In this document: piece after piece, positions 43,545 to 52,309 of the stretch
How positions within the stretch are numbered: position 1 is the first letter of the stretch
Layout: each line of letters starts with the position of its first letter
Source of the DNA: Litorilituus sediminis
GTDB lineage: Bacteria; Pseudomonadota; Gammaproteobacteria; Enterobacterales; Alteromonadaceae
Length of the DNA stretch: 64,000 nt
Assembly: GCF_004295665.1 (NCBI RefSeq)
Contig: NZ_CP034759.1
Coordinates: forward strand, 3,906,001 to 3,970,000
Direction: 5' to 3'
The notes under the pieces: model-generated
Told to the model about the DNA's origin: nothing
Database searches by the model: none
What the model saw: only the letters and a program-made list of their open reading frames with translations
Translations under genes and position numbers: made by a program

Positions 43545-44660
43545 CTAGTGCTGAGACTTTAGTGATAGTTCTAGTTTTTCTAATAGAGGTAAATGACTTG
43601 CTTTATTTGTATTGATAAACAGCTCAGCTAATTGCGTGAAGTATATCTTGTCATAGGATAAGTTTTGCACCAAAGCTAGCTTAGCTTGAATATTGGCTTG
43701 GCTTAATAAATCGAGTGCAAAGCTATAGCTTACCTTGTTTAAGATAGTGGAATGCTTTATTTGTTGGTGATCATGGTAAGCAGCAATTACGGCAATAGCG
43801 CCCATAATATAGTGACCACCTACGCTGGCTGTGAGTTCACCTTGCTCAATGCTGATAAGGGCGCTGTTTATCCAATCAAAGCCACCTACGAAAACATCCT
43901 TTGAAGGCAGCATGCCGAGTGATTTTACGGCATCAATAACGCCCAGCGCCATGGTGTCAGAGGCACACCATATCACTGAAAGATCAGGGTAACGCTTGAG
44001 TAGTTTTACCGCTTTATCAAAGGCATTGTCTCTTGACCAATTGGCGTGAACGATTTGAGTCAGTTGTGCTTGCTCTTGCTCAACCATTTCAACTAAACCA
44101 TTGCTTCTTAATTTCGACTCAGAGCCAAAGTGACCATTTATTCCAGCGACCACAAGTGGTTTCTTGTCTCGCTAAGCTTGGCTGATTAATGCTTTTGCAA
44201 GTAGGCTTCCAGCTTGTTTATTGCTAAAAATAACTTCCGCAAGCCAATTGGGGTAAATGTCACCCGGTATACTTATGGCGAGTTTCTCTTGATCAGATAT
44301 AGTTTGCTCTATGGTGATAATTTTACTTGGGTAATTACGCAACAAGTCCATGGTCGCTTTAGCATTACCTGGGTAATTAATCATAATCACATAATCAGGT
44401 GCTTTATTATTTTCTAAATAACGTTTTAACTCTTCATACTGAAAAAAGCGGGTGCCGTCACCATAGATAACAGAAATATCAAATTGCAATTGTTGTGCGG
44501 CTTCTAATGCAAACCGTTGTGTTTTTTGCCAAAAAACATCGTTTTTTATACTCGGGTTAACAAATAATATAGATGGCTTTGTTTTTTCAATAAGGGATGC
44601 CGCCATATGTGGCGGTACATACAGTAAGGTAATTGATAGCAACAAAGCTCTAATTAGCAA
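43545..44660 (-). pseudogene. Periplasmic sugar-binding-type protein, interrupted by an amber codon
   Basis: Type I periplasmic binding protein of about 371 codons (RbsB/LuxP-like). It starts with a signal peptide (LIRALLLSITLLYVPPHMAA), then the first lobe IEKTKPSILFVNPSIKNDVFWQKT. An in-frame TAG at 44172-44174 follows ALISQA. Translation could resume at a GTG at 44153, continuing with the second lobe (VVAGINGHFGSESK; LSVIWCASDTMALGVIDAVKSLG). No frameshift is needed; one base change would restore the gene. In related bacteria such proteins often feed a sensor kinase or diguanylate cyclase, but none is next to it here. Confidence 0.88.
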
Positions 44661-44725
44661 GGTAACACCTGACTAGTGATTTAAAGTCTATTTATCAATT
44701 ACAGCATAAATGTTACAAGCTAGCA

Positions 44726-46801
44726 TTATGTTATGGCTATTTTTCTTTTAATAATATCTCTAATTACAAAGCGATTCGGACTTAAATTAAATAGCATTTT
44801 GCTATCAACTGGGTATGGATTGTTGCAAATATCTGCGCTAAGGATATCAGCCGCTAATGGAGCTGAGCACAGGCCTCGCGCCCCAAGCCCTAACATAACA
44901 TAGAGGTTGTCAATTGTTGGGGCCGCTTCTTGATAACGCCAGTTTTTATCTTTCGCCAAATGTGGGTAGGTTTCAATATGTGCTTGAATATCAGGCATAG
45001 GACCAACAACCGGCAGATGATCTTGAGACATGCAGCGTAATCTGGCTTTGCTGCCATGAATATCACTTTCTTGCCAAGCAATGTTATTCGCTAAATTTGG
45101 TAGGCATTTGCTTAACATGGCCAAATTGTATTTATCATCTTCTGGGCTGGCGAGTGTACTGGTGTTATTTTTATCGAAAGTGGCTCCGATACAATGAATG
45201 CCTTTATTTTCAGGGGTTAGGTAACCTTTATGGCAAATTACAGTAGAGAGAGAGTCAATCTTGCTATTGGTCTGCATGCTAGTTACTTGACCACGAGTCG
45301 CACTCAGCGGCAGAGCTTTGCTATGCTCGAGTGTTAAAGCCTCTGCGCCACCACAAATTACAAGTACACTTGCTTTTAGCTCTCCTTTATTGCTATCAAG
45401 CAGCCAACTTGTTTTTTGTTTATCGCTAACTTTGGTAATTTTAGTAATATGTGTATTGGTTTTTACTTTTAATCGGCCGCTTTGTGTTGCCGCTAAAAAT
45501 ATTTGCTGTACTAATTGCTGAGGTGCAGCCCAACCAGCGTTTGGCATAAATAATCCGCCGTGTTCAAGTGATACGTTGGCAACTTTAGATGCTTGCGCTA
45601 CATTGACACTATGAATAAGCTCAGATGGCCAAGCATTTAATTGTTCAAACGCTTGCTGTCTGCTTATTAATGCTTGCTTATATGACACTTCAAGTAAGCC
45701 GCACCAATTATGGTCAAACTCATAGCCTTGCTGATAAACACTATTGTATAGATCTTTGGCGTGCCAAAACGCTTGTTGGTAAAATAAGCTAATATCGTCG
45801 GCACTTTGGTGTAATAGCGGATATAAAGCGCCGATAGCATTACTTGAGCCGCCCTGGGCAATGGCGTCATCTTTACAGTACACAGTAACCTTAACGCCTT
45901 GTTTTGTTAGTGCCAAGGCTAAGCACGCTGAGGCAATACCACCACCAATAATGCTAACATGTTGTGGTTTCGTAATTATTGGTCTTTGTTGATAGCCTTT
46001 TGACTTAGGCGTTGGTTGAAAAACTGCGCGTAATATTTCTTTCTTTTTACCTTGGCTAGCAACTTTTTCCAGCCTAAAACCAACAGATTGTAATTTTCTT
46101 TTAACAAAGCCAGCTACGGTAAACGTGGTTAATGTTGCTTGTTCCTTACTTAAGTTTGCTATTGCTTGGAATAGCTCATCACTCCACATGTCTGGATTTT
46201 TGGCAGGGGAGAAGCCATCAAGATACCAAATATCAATAAGGCCAGCGAAGGACTTGCTATTTTTTACCTTAGCTTGATAGAGGTTTTCTAACGCCGTGCT
46301 GGCATCGTCAAAGAGAATGGTCAGTTTTACTTTGCCATTAAAAAACTCGGCATGAAACGACTCGCCAAATTGGCTGGCATCGCCACTAGGGTATTGAGAC
46401 ACGAGTAATTCAGTAAGTGCACTTAGTTGAGGCAAGATACTTAATGATTGACTTAATTGTGCTTTAGTAAGCGGGTATTTCTCGACACTAATAAAATGTA
46501 CTTCGCCTAAGGCATGTTCTGCCTGCTCAGTTGCATTTTGGTACGCTTGTAAGGTCAATAGGAAATTTAGCCCTGTGCCAAAGCCGGTTTCTGCAATGGT
46601 AATAGTTTTTTTAGCGGTTAAAAAACGCTGAAAAATATTATTGGCTGTAATAAAAATGTCACTACTTTGCTGGTAACCTGAGTTGCTATCAAAGTAGATA
46701 TCATTAAAGCGTAAACAATAAGGAGCGCCGTCTGATTGAAAGCTTAATTGGCTAGATACATGATTATTATTGCTGTTTTTTGGTTGATTATTTTCAGACA
46801 A
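44726..46801 (-). CDS. mnmC: Bifunctional tRNA 5-methylaminomethyl-2-thiouridine biosynthesis protein MnmC
   Basis: Two-domain enzyme of 691 residues for the last steps of mnm5s2U synthesis at tRNA wobble position 34. The N-terminal SAM-dependent methyltransferase (about 1-250) has [15 protein letters not shown] and [16 protein letters not shown]. The C-terminal FAD-dependent oxidase (about 280-680) has the Rossmann motif [17 protein letters not shown] and a late [17 protein letters not shown]. The domain order is as in E. coli MnmC. It is divergent from fabB, also as in E. coli and relatives. Confidence 0.97.
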   Translation of the reverse strand: MSENNQPKNSNNNHVSSQLSFQSDGAPYCLRFNDIYFDSNSGYQQSSDIFITANNIFQRFLTAKKTITIAETGFGTGLNFLLTLQAYQNATEQAEHALGEVHFISVEKYPLTKAQLSQSLSILPQLSALTELLVSQYPSGDASQFGESFHAEFFNGKVKLTILFDDASTALENLYQAKVKNSKSFAGLIDIWYLDGFSPAKNPDMWSDELFQAIANLSKEQATLTTFTVAGFVKRKLQSVGFRLEKVASQGKKKEILRAVFQPTPKSKGYQQRPIITKPQHVSIIGGGIASACLALALTKQGVKVTVYCKDDAIAQGGSSNAIGALYPLLHQSADDISLFYQQAFWHAKDLYNSVYQQGYEFDHNWCGLLEVSYKQALISRQQAFEQLNAWPSELIHSVNVAQASKVANVSLEHGGLFMPNAGWAAPQQLVQQIFLAATQSGRLKVKTNTHITKITKVSDKQKTSWLLDSNKGELKASVLVICGGAEALTLEHSKALPLSATRGQVTSMQTNSKIDSLSTVICHKGYLTPENKGIHCIGATFDKNNTSTLASPEDDKYNLAMLSKCLPNLANNIAWQESDIHGSKARLRCMSQDHLPVVGPMPDIQAHIETYPHLAKDKNWRYQEAAPTIDNLYVMLGLGARGLCSAPLAADILSADICNNPYPVDSKMLFNLSPNRFVIRDIIKRKIAIT

Positions 46802-46941
46802 AACAGATTCCTAGTGTGGCTGTTAGGTTATTTACCGTGACAATTTTACGCTATATTTTGATCGTGATCAGGGTTAATTGCACTTTGATGCTTGATATTC
46901 ATCAAAAGAGCGTAGAAATAATTGAACGAATAATTTAACAT

Positions 46942-46980
46942 TGTGTACAAGTGTACGCTGGATGTTGTACAAGTACTACC
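46942..46980 (+). promoter_or_regulatory. FabR-like operator dyads upstream of fabB
   Basis: On the minus strand 46959-46942 reads AGCGTACACTTGTACACA, close to the FabR operator pattern of E. coli fabA/fabB (AGCGTACA-N2-TGTtcGCT type). A second related sequence, TTGTACAAGTACTA, lies just downstream. A TATAAT at 47001-47006 is a likely -10. FabR represses fabB in response to unsaturated acyl chains, so regulation of this kind is expected; the match was made by eye. Confidence 0.65.
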
Positions 46981-47040
46981 AGTTGGCTGGATAATACTTG
47001 TATAATACCGCAGATTTTAAAATAAAAGATGGTTAGTTAA

Positions 47041-48252
47041 ATGAAACGTGTAGTGATCACAGGTATTGGTATTGTATCAAGTATTGGTAACAATGCAGAC
47101 GAAGTATTAGCTTCATTAAAAGCAGGTAAGTCAGGGATTTCTCGTTCAGAAAGCTTCGAAGAGCAAGGGTTACGTAGCCAAGTTTGGGGCAAGCCAGCAC
47201 TTGAAACTAAAGATCATATTGATCGTAAAGCACTGCGTTTTATGGGTGATGCTGCAGGTTACGCATACATAGCTATGGAACAAGCAATTGCAGATTCAAA
47301 GCTAACCAAAGAGCAAGTATCAGATTATCGTACTGGTATTGTTGCCGGCTCTGGTGGCGCTTCATCAGCAAATATTGTTGCTTCAACAGACACATTACGT
47401 AATCGTGGTATTCGTCGTGTAGGTCCTTATGCAGTACCAAAAACTATGGGCAGTACCTGTTCAGCGTGTTTAGCAACACCGTTTGAAATTAAAGGTGTTA
47501 ACTATTCAATTAGCTCAGCTTGTGCTACCAGTGCTCACTGTATTGGTCATGCAATGGAGTTAATCCAATTAGGCAAGCAAGATGTTGTTTTTGCCGGTGG
47601 TGGTGAAGAGGTTGATTGGTCATTAGCCATGATGTTTGATGGTATGGGCGCATTATCAACTAAGTATAATGATAACCCTGAGCTTGCATCTCGTACATAC
47701 GATGCAGACCGAGATGGTTTTGTTATCTCTGGCGGTGGCGGTATGGTTGTTGTGGAAGAGCTAGAGCATGCCTTAGCGCGAGGTGCACACATCTATGCAG
47801 AAATCGTCGGTTATGGTGCTACATCTGATGGCTATGATATGGTAGCGCCAAGCGGTGAAGGTGCGGTACGTTGTATGCAGCAAGCTATGCAGGGTGTGGA
47901 AGGTAAAATTGATTACTTAAATACTCATGGTACTTCAACGCCTGTAGGTGACGTGAAAGAGCTAGGTGCTATTCAAGAGCTATTTGGCGAAGACTCACCT
48001 GCGATTAGCGCAACAAAAGCGATGACTGGTCACGCTCTAGGTGCTGCTGGTGTTCATGAAGCCATTTACTCTATTTTGATGATGGAGAATAACTTTGTTG
48101 CACCATCAATTAATGTTGATAATTTAGATGAGCAAGCACAAGGTTTAGATATTGTTACTGAAAAACGCGATACCGAATTAAACTTGATTATGTCTAACAG
48201 TTTCGGTTTTGGTGGCACAAACGCAACCTTAGTGATGAAAAAGTATAAATAA
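47041..48252 (+). CDS. fabB: Beta-ketoacyl-ACP synthase I (FabB)
   Basis: Condensing enzyme of 403 residues that elongates fatty acids and is needed for unsaturated chains. The active-site Cys is in [15 protein letters not shown] (near 163) and the two His residues are in [11 protein letters not shown] (near 298) and [13 protein letters not shown] (near 333). The [11 protein letters not shown] end is typical. It matches FabB rather than FabF in the [15 protein letters not shown] start and the overall length. It is divergent from mnmC. Its terminator (48280s) was split by IS4 copy 2. Confidence 0.97.
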   Translation: MKRVVITGIGIVSSIGNNADEVLASLKAGKSGISRSESFEEQGLRSQVWGKPALETKDHIDRKALRFMGDAAGYAYIAMEQAIADSKLTKEQVSDYRTGIVAGSGGASSANIVASTDTLRNRGIRRVGPYAVPKTMGSTCSACLATPFEIKGVNYSISSACATSAHCIGHAMELIQLGKQDVVFAGGGEEVDWSLAMMFDGMGALSTKYNDNPELASRTYDADRDGFVISGGGGMVVVEELEHALARGAHIYAEIVGYGATSDGYDMVAPSGEGAVRCMQQAMQGVEGKIDYLNTHGTSTPVGDVKELGAIQELFGEDSPAISATKAMTGHALGAAGVHEAIYSILMMENNFVAPSINVDNLDEQAQGLDIVTEKRDTELNLIMSNSFGFGGTNATLVMKKYK

Positions 48253-48359
48253 TTATTAATTGCTTAATGTTATTGAGAAAAGCCACTTTTTAGTGTAATG
48301 CCGATCAGTTAAGGCAAAAAAGTTTGGGGATCAATTGAACGATCCCTACAATATGTAAG

Positions 48360-48391
48360 AATCCGATAAATAAAGTTTATCGGATTTTTTT
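48360..48391 (+). promoter_or_regulatory. Terminator-like hairpin abutting the transposase start (IS4 copy 2)
   Basis: Stem AATCCGATAAA / TTTATCGGATT with a TAAAG loop, then a run of seven T that ends at the ATG (48392). There is no Shine-Dalgarno sequence between them. The stem differs in sequence from copy 1 but the position and form are the same. Confidence 0.8.
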
Positions 48392-49723
48392 ATGCGCTTT
48401 GAAAGTGAACTTGCTACAGCCTTTAGTTCTTGTAATACCTTCCACACCTTTGAGAAATACGCAGAGTTGCTCTCCCCTGAGTTGATTAAACAAGGCTTTA
48501 AACAAGCTGGCGTCGCCACAATTAGAAAAAGGCGCCTACCACTTGAAACCGTGCTTTGGTCAATTATCGGTATGGCACTATATCGTCAGAAGTCGGTTTG
48601 GGATATAGCCACTCAGATGGATATCATGTTGCCTGATAAAAAGCCATTAGTGGCACCAAGCGCACTGGTTCAAGCAAGACAAAGGTTAGGCGCAGATGCC
48701 GTTAAAGAAGTGTTTAAAGTGATGGCACAGCATGGTTATGAATCGAACCAGTTTGAAACATGGGCGGGCTTGAACCTGCTAGCCGTTGATGGTGTCGTAT
48801 GGCGAGTCGCCGATACTGCTGAAAACCACAAAGTATTTGAAACGCAAAGTAACCAGCATAGAGAAAATATTTATCCTCAAATCCGTATGGTTTGTCACAT
48901 GGAAATTACGAGCCACCAGCTAATCAACAGCGTATTTTCAGGTTACCGAACTAATGAAATGAAATTAGCAGAAGGGCTAATAGAAACGACACCAGATAAT
49001 ACATTAACTATCTTCGATAAAGGCTATTACTCGCTTGGTTTGCTCAATCGATGGCATCAAGCAGGAGAACAAAGACACTGGATGATACCAGCTCGTAAAG
49101 ACTTAAATTACGATGTCATCCAGAGTTTGGGCAAGAATGATAAACGTATTCGGTTAACAACAACGCCTCAAGCTCGTAAAAAATTTAATGACCTACCAGA
49201 ACATATTGAAGCCAGATTAGTGAGTAAAAAAATTAAAGGTAAAGAGTACCGTATTCTGACCTCAATGGTCGACCCAATACGCTTTCCAAGCGAAGAAATG
49301 GTTGAGTTATACCGGTATCGCTGGGAAATAGAATTAGGCTATCGAGAGATGAAACAATCGCTACTTAACAGCGCTTATACTTTAAGAAGCAAGCGACCAG
49401 ATATGATTGAACAGGAGTTATGGGGACTCCTTCTGTGCTACAACTTGATAAGGCAAGGGATGACAGCGGCAGCAAGAAAGCTTAATAGCACTTGGCCTAA
49501 TCAGCTTAGCTTCACGAGTTGCTCAATGGCAATTACTCAGTTCTTTGCCACATTGCCTCTGTCTAGCCCTGGCAATATTCCCAAACACTATGAAGCTTTA
49601 CTGACACAAATGACTTATTTTAAATTACCAGAGCGGCGTGAAGAGAGGCAATACCCAAGGTGGGTTAAGGCAAAACCCCAAAGGTATCCAAGGAATACAA
49701 AAAATGCCAATCAGCTTAACTGA
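48392..49723 (+). CDS. IS4-family DDE transposase, copy 2
   Basis: Transposase of 443 residues, homologous to copy 1 with the same length but clearly different sequence. The N-terminal domain is [22 protein letters not shown]. The DDE residues are in [18 protein letters not shown] and the YREK segment [16 protein letters not shown]. The frame is intact with all catalytic residues. The stop codon lies within the right inverted repeat. The ATG directly follows a T-run of a hairpin, as in copy 1. Confidence 0.93.
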   Translation: MRFESELATAFSSCNTFHTFEKYAELLSPELIKQGFKQAGVATIRKRRLPLETVLWSIIGMALYRQKSVWDIATQMDIMLPDKKPLVAPSALVQARQRLGADAVKEVFKVMAQHGYESNQFETWAGLNLLAVDGVVWRVADTAENHKVFETQSNQHRENIYPQIRMVCHMEITSHQLINSVFSGYRTNEMKLAEGLIETTPDNTLTIFDKGYYSLGLLNRWHQAGEQRHWMIPARKDLNYDVIQSLGKNDKRIRLTTTPQARKKFNDLPEHIEARLVSKKIKGKEYRILTSMVDPIRFPSEEMVELYRYRWEIELGYREMKQSLLNSAYTLRSKRPDMIEQELWGLLLCYNLIRQGMTAAARKLNSTWPNQLSFTSCSMAITQFFATLPLSSPGNIPKHYEALLTQMTYFKLPERREERQYPRWVKAKPQRYPRNTKNANQLN

Positions 49724-49807
49724 CTGGCATTACACTTTTTAGTGGCTTTTTTATTGGGAAAAGAAAATAATTGTCAAAAAAAGATAATGTCGGGAAATTA
49801 AAAGTTA

Positions 49808-50950
49808 GTGAAAATTTTTTACGATGAAAATATGCCATTTGCCGAGGAGTTTTTTCGTGATTTTGGTGAGTTAGTGCCATTTTCTGGTCGATCATTGACG
49901 GCTGAACAAGTAAAAGATGCCGATGCTTTATTGGTAAGATCGATAACCCAAGTTAATGAAGCGTTATTAGCACAAAACAGCACTATCAGTTTTGTTGGTA
50001 GCGCAACCATAGGTACAGATCATGTCGACAAAGAGTATTTAAGTAAACGAGGTATCCGTTTTCATTCTGCCCCTGGTTGTAATGCCATTTCTGTTGCTGA
50101 ATATGTGGTAAGTGCTTTAGTGGTATTAGCTGAGCGTTACTTAATTGATTTATCTAAGTTAACTGTTGGTATTGTTGGCGCAGGTAACACAGGGACGAGA
50201 TTAAGTGAAAAACTTGATGCTTTAGGCATTAATTACAAGCTGTGTGACCCTCTTTTAGCAGAAAAACAAAAACACCCTGATTCAAATGACACCCGCCAAT
50301 ATGTCGCACTTGAAGAAGCTTTAACTTGTGATGTTATCTCGCTTCATGTTCCGAAAACTATGTCTGGTGAACATGCTACTTATCAATTGCTTAACAAAGC
50401 TAATTTGTCTCAGTTAACCGATAAGCAAATTTTAATCAGTGCTTGTCGTGGGGAAGTAATAGATAATGATGCTTTATTAGCGTTAAAGCAGGCGGGACAT
50501 GGCGTTAAGCTGGTATTAGACGTATGGCAGGGAGAGCCAAATGTACTACAAGAGTTAATTGCTTACACTGAAATAGCAACCGCCCATATTGCTGGTTATA
50601 GCTTAGAAGGAAAAGCTCGTGGCAGCGAAATGCTCTATCAGGCATTATGTCAGCATATCAATTGTACTGAAAAATATCGCTTATCTGACTTTTTGCCTGA
50701 CCCAAGTATCTCTTTGGTTAAAATAAAGCAAAAATTTGATCAAATAGTACTAAACCAGATAGTGAAAATGGTTTACGATGTCAGAAGAGATGACGCAATT
50801 TTTCGTCAGCAATTAGCAGTACAAGGTTTTGACAGTATCAGAAAAAATTATCCGGTAAGACGAGAGTTTTCTGCATTGTCCGTAGCGATTTCAACAGATG
50901 CCTATAGTGATGTGCCACATCGCTTAGGTTTTAGTAAAACGTCCAATTAA
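49808..50950 (+). CDS. pdxB: 4-phosphoerythronate dehydrogenase PdxB
   Basis: NAD-dependent enzyme of 380 residues for the second step of pyridoxal 5'-phosphate synthesis. It starts at GTG with KIFYDENMPFAEEFF, the family start. The Rossmann motif is VGIVGAGNTGTRL (near 120), and the catalytic Arg, Glu and His are in SACRGEVID, VWQGEP and TAHIAGYSLEGKARG. A C-terminal PdxB dimerisation domain (about 290-380) is present. It lies 13 bases before asd, so they are co-transcribed, as in many relatives. IS4 copy 2 lies just upstream, but 63 bases of original leader remain. Confidence 0.96.
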   Translation: MKIFYDENMPFAEEFFRDFGELVPFSGRSLTAEQVKDADALLVRSITQVNEALLAQNSTISFVGSATIGTDHVDKEYLSKRGIRFHSAPGCNAISVAEYVVSALVVLAERYLIDLSKLTVGIVGAGNTGTRLSEKLDALGINYKLCDPLLAEKQKHPDSNDTRQYVALEEALTCDVISLHVPKTMSGEHATYQLLNKANLSQLTDKQILISACRGEVIDNDALLALKQAGHGVKLVLDVWQGEPNVLQELIAYTEIATAHIAGYSLEGKARGSEMLYQALCQHINCTEKYRLSDFLPDPSISLVKIKQKFDQIVLNQIVKMVYDVRRDDAIFRQQLAVQGFDSIRKNYPVRREFSALSVAISTDAYSDVPHRLGFSKTSN

Positions 50951-50963
50951 AAGAGAGAGGATC

Positions 50964-51983
50964 ATGGCACAAAAATTTGATGTATGCATACTTGGCGCAA
51001 CAGGGCTAGTTGGCAAAACCATTATGGAAATCCTTGAAGAAAGAGACTTTCCAGTCAATAAATTATACCCATTAGCAAGTGCTCGCTCTGCTGGTGAGTT
51101 TATTGAATTTAATGGTGAAAGCATTGAAGTGCTAGATGCAGATCATTTTGATTGGAGCCAAGCACAAATTGGCTTCTTCTCAGCAGGCGGTGCTACTTCT
51201 GCTAAATATGCACCTTTAGCAGGTGATGCCGGCTGTATTGTTATTGATAATACGTCAGAGTTTCGCTATGAAGCGGATATTCCGTTGGTAGTGCCAGAAG
51301 TGAATCCTCATGCATTAGCTGAGTATCGTAATCGTAATATTATTGCTAACCCTAATTGTTCAACCATTCAGATGTTAGTTGCACTTAAGCCTATTCATGA
51401 TGCTGTTGGTGTTAGTCGAGTAAATGTGAGCACTTATCAATCAGTTTCTGGTGGCGGCAAAGAGTGTATGGATGAGCTTGCTAAGCAAACAGCGGATCTG
51501 TTAAGCGGCAAGCCTGTAGAAAGCAAAAACTTTTCACGTCAAATTGCATTTAATGTGATTCCACAAATTGATGTATTTCTTGATAATGGTTATACCAAAG
51601 AAGAAATGAAAATGGTTTGGGAAACCAAGAAAATCCTTGGTGATGACAATGTCTTAGTTAACCCGACAGCGGTACGTGTGCCAGTATTCTATGGTCATGG
51701 TGAAGCGCTACACATAGAAACTAACGCACCTATTTCTGCGGAAGAAGTGAAAGAGTTATTAGCACAAGCGCCAGGCCTGGTAGTTTGTCCAAATGATGAA
51801 GACTTCCCAACGCAAATTGGCGATGCCAGTGGTAAGGATGAGACTTACGTGGGTCGTATTCGTGAAGATATCAGCCACAATAGCGGCATAAATATGTGGA
51901 TTGTTGCTGATAATGTTCGCAAAGGTGCGGCAACTAACAGTGTTCAAATCGCCGAATTGTTGATTAAAGAGCATCTTAACTAA
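50964..51983 (+). CDS. asd: Aspartate-semialdehyde dehydrogenase
   Basis: Enzyme of 339 residues that reduces aspartyl phosphate to aspartate semialdehyde for Lys, Thr, Met and diaminopimelate synthesis. The NADP-binding start is FDVCILGATGLVGKTIMEIL. The active-site Cys is in NPNCSTIQMLVALKP (near 132), and the catalytic His is in RVPVFYGHGEALHIE (near 240). It belongs to the Usg/Asd type found next to pdxB, truA and accD. In some relatives the neighbour is an inactive homologue (Usg), but here the Cys and His are both present. Confidence 0.93.
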   Translation: MAQKFDVCILGATGLVGKTIMEILEERDFPVNKLYPLASARSAGEFIEFNGESIEVLDADHFDWSQAQIGFFSAGGATSAKYAPLAGDAGCIVIDNTSEFRYEADIPLVVPEVNPHALAEYRNRNIIANPNCSTIQMLVALKPIHDAVGVSRVNVSTYQSVSGGGKECMDELAKQTADLLSGKPVESKNFSRQIAFNVIPQIDVFLDNGYTKEEMKMVWETKKILGDDNVLVNPTAVRVPVFYGHGEALHIETNAPISAEEVKELLAQAPGLVVCPNDEDFPTQIGDASGKDETYVGRIREDISHNSGINMWIVADNVRKGAATNSVQIAELLIKEHLN

Positions 51984-52309
51984 GCTAGTATAATAAAGAA
52001 CAATTTTAAGCTGTTCTTATAAAGAACACTTAAGCTTTTCAAAAACCCGTCGTTAACGAGAGTAGTTAATGACGGGTTTTTTATTTTTTAGCCTATTAAA
52101 TTCTTTTTTACTCGAATAAAGCAAGACAAATCAAAGCACTTTGGTATAAGCTTTGCTTATTTTACAAATAGAAATAAATATCGTCTCTTTAAGCCTTTTG
52201 CCGTCAATTACTTGGCACACCATTATTTTTTGCTTAAAGTGGCCTTATAATAATAAACGCTATTGGTAACGGTACTAATGGCTAGCGATCTCAATACTAG
52301 GAAGTCTCA
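51984..52309. other. asd-hubP intergenic region
   Basis: Gap of 326 bases. The first part holds the asd terminator (52041-52085). The remainder is AT-rich and must contain the hubP promoter; I see no defined boxes, repeats or small ORFs with ribosome-binding sites. Confidence 0.5.
52041..52085 (+). terminator. pdxB-asd terminator
   Basis: Stem AAAACCCGTCGTTAAC / GTTAATGACGGGTTTT with one mismatch, a 7-base loop and a T-run. Confidence 0.9.

Larger units (their letters stand above)
48296..49732 (+). mobile_element. IS4-family insertion sequence, copy 2 (1437 bp)
   Basis: Complete element related to copy 1 but not identical. The ends are 18-base inverted repeats (TAATGCCGATCAGTTAAG; TAATGCCAGTCAGTTAAG read inward from the right). 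The flanking 12-base direct repeat CACTTTTTAGTG (48284-48295 and 49733-49744) is itself a short palindrome. Rejoining the flanks gives AAAAGCCACT-TTTT-AGTGGCTTTTTT, a perfect terminator, which was that of fabB. The element now separates fabB and pdxB without damaging either. Confidence 0.93.
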
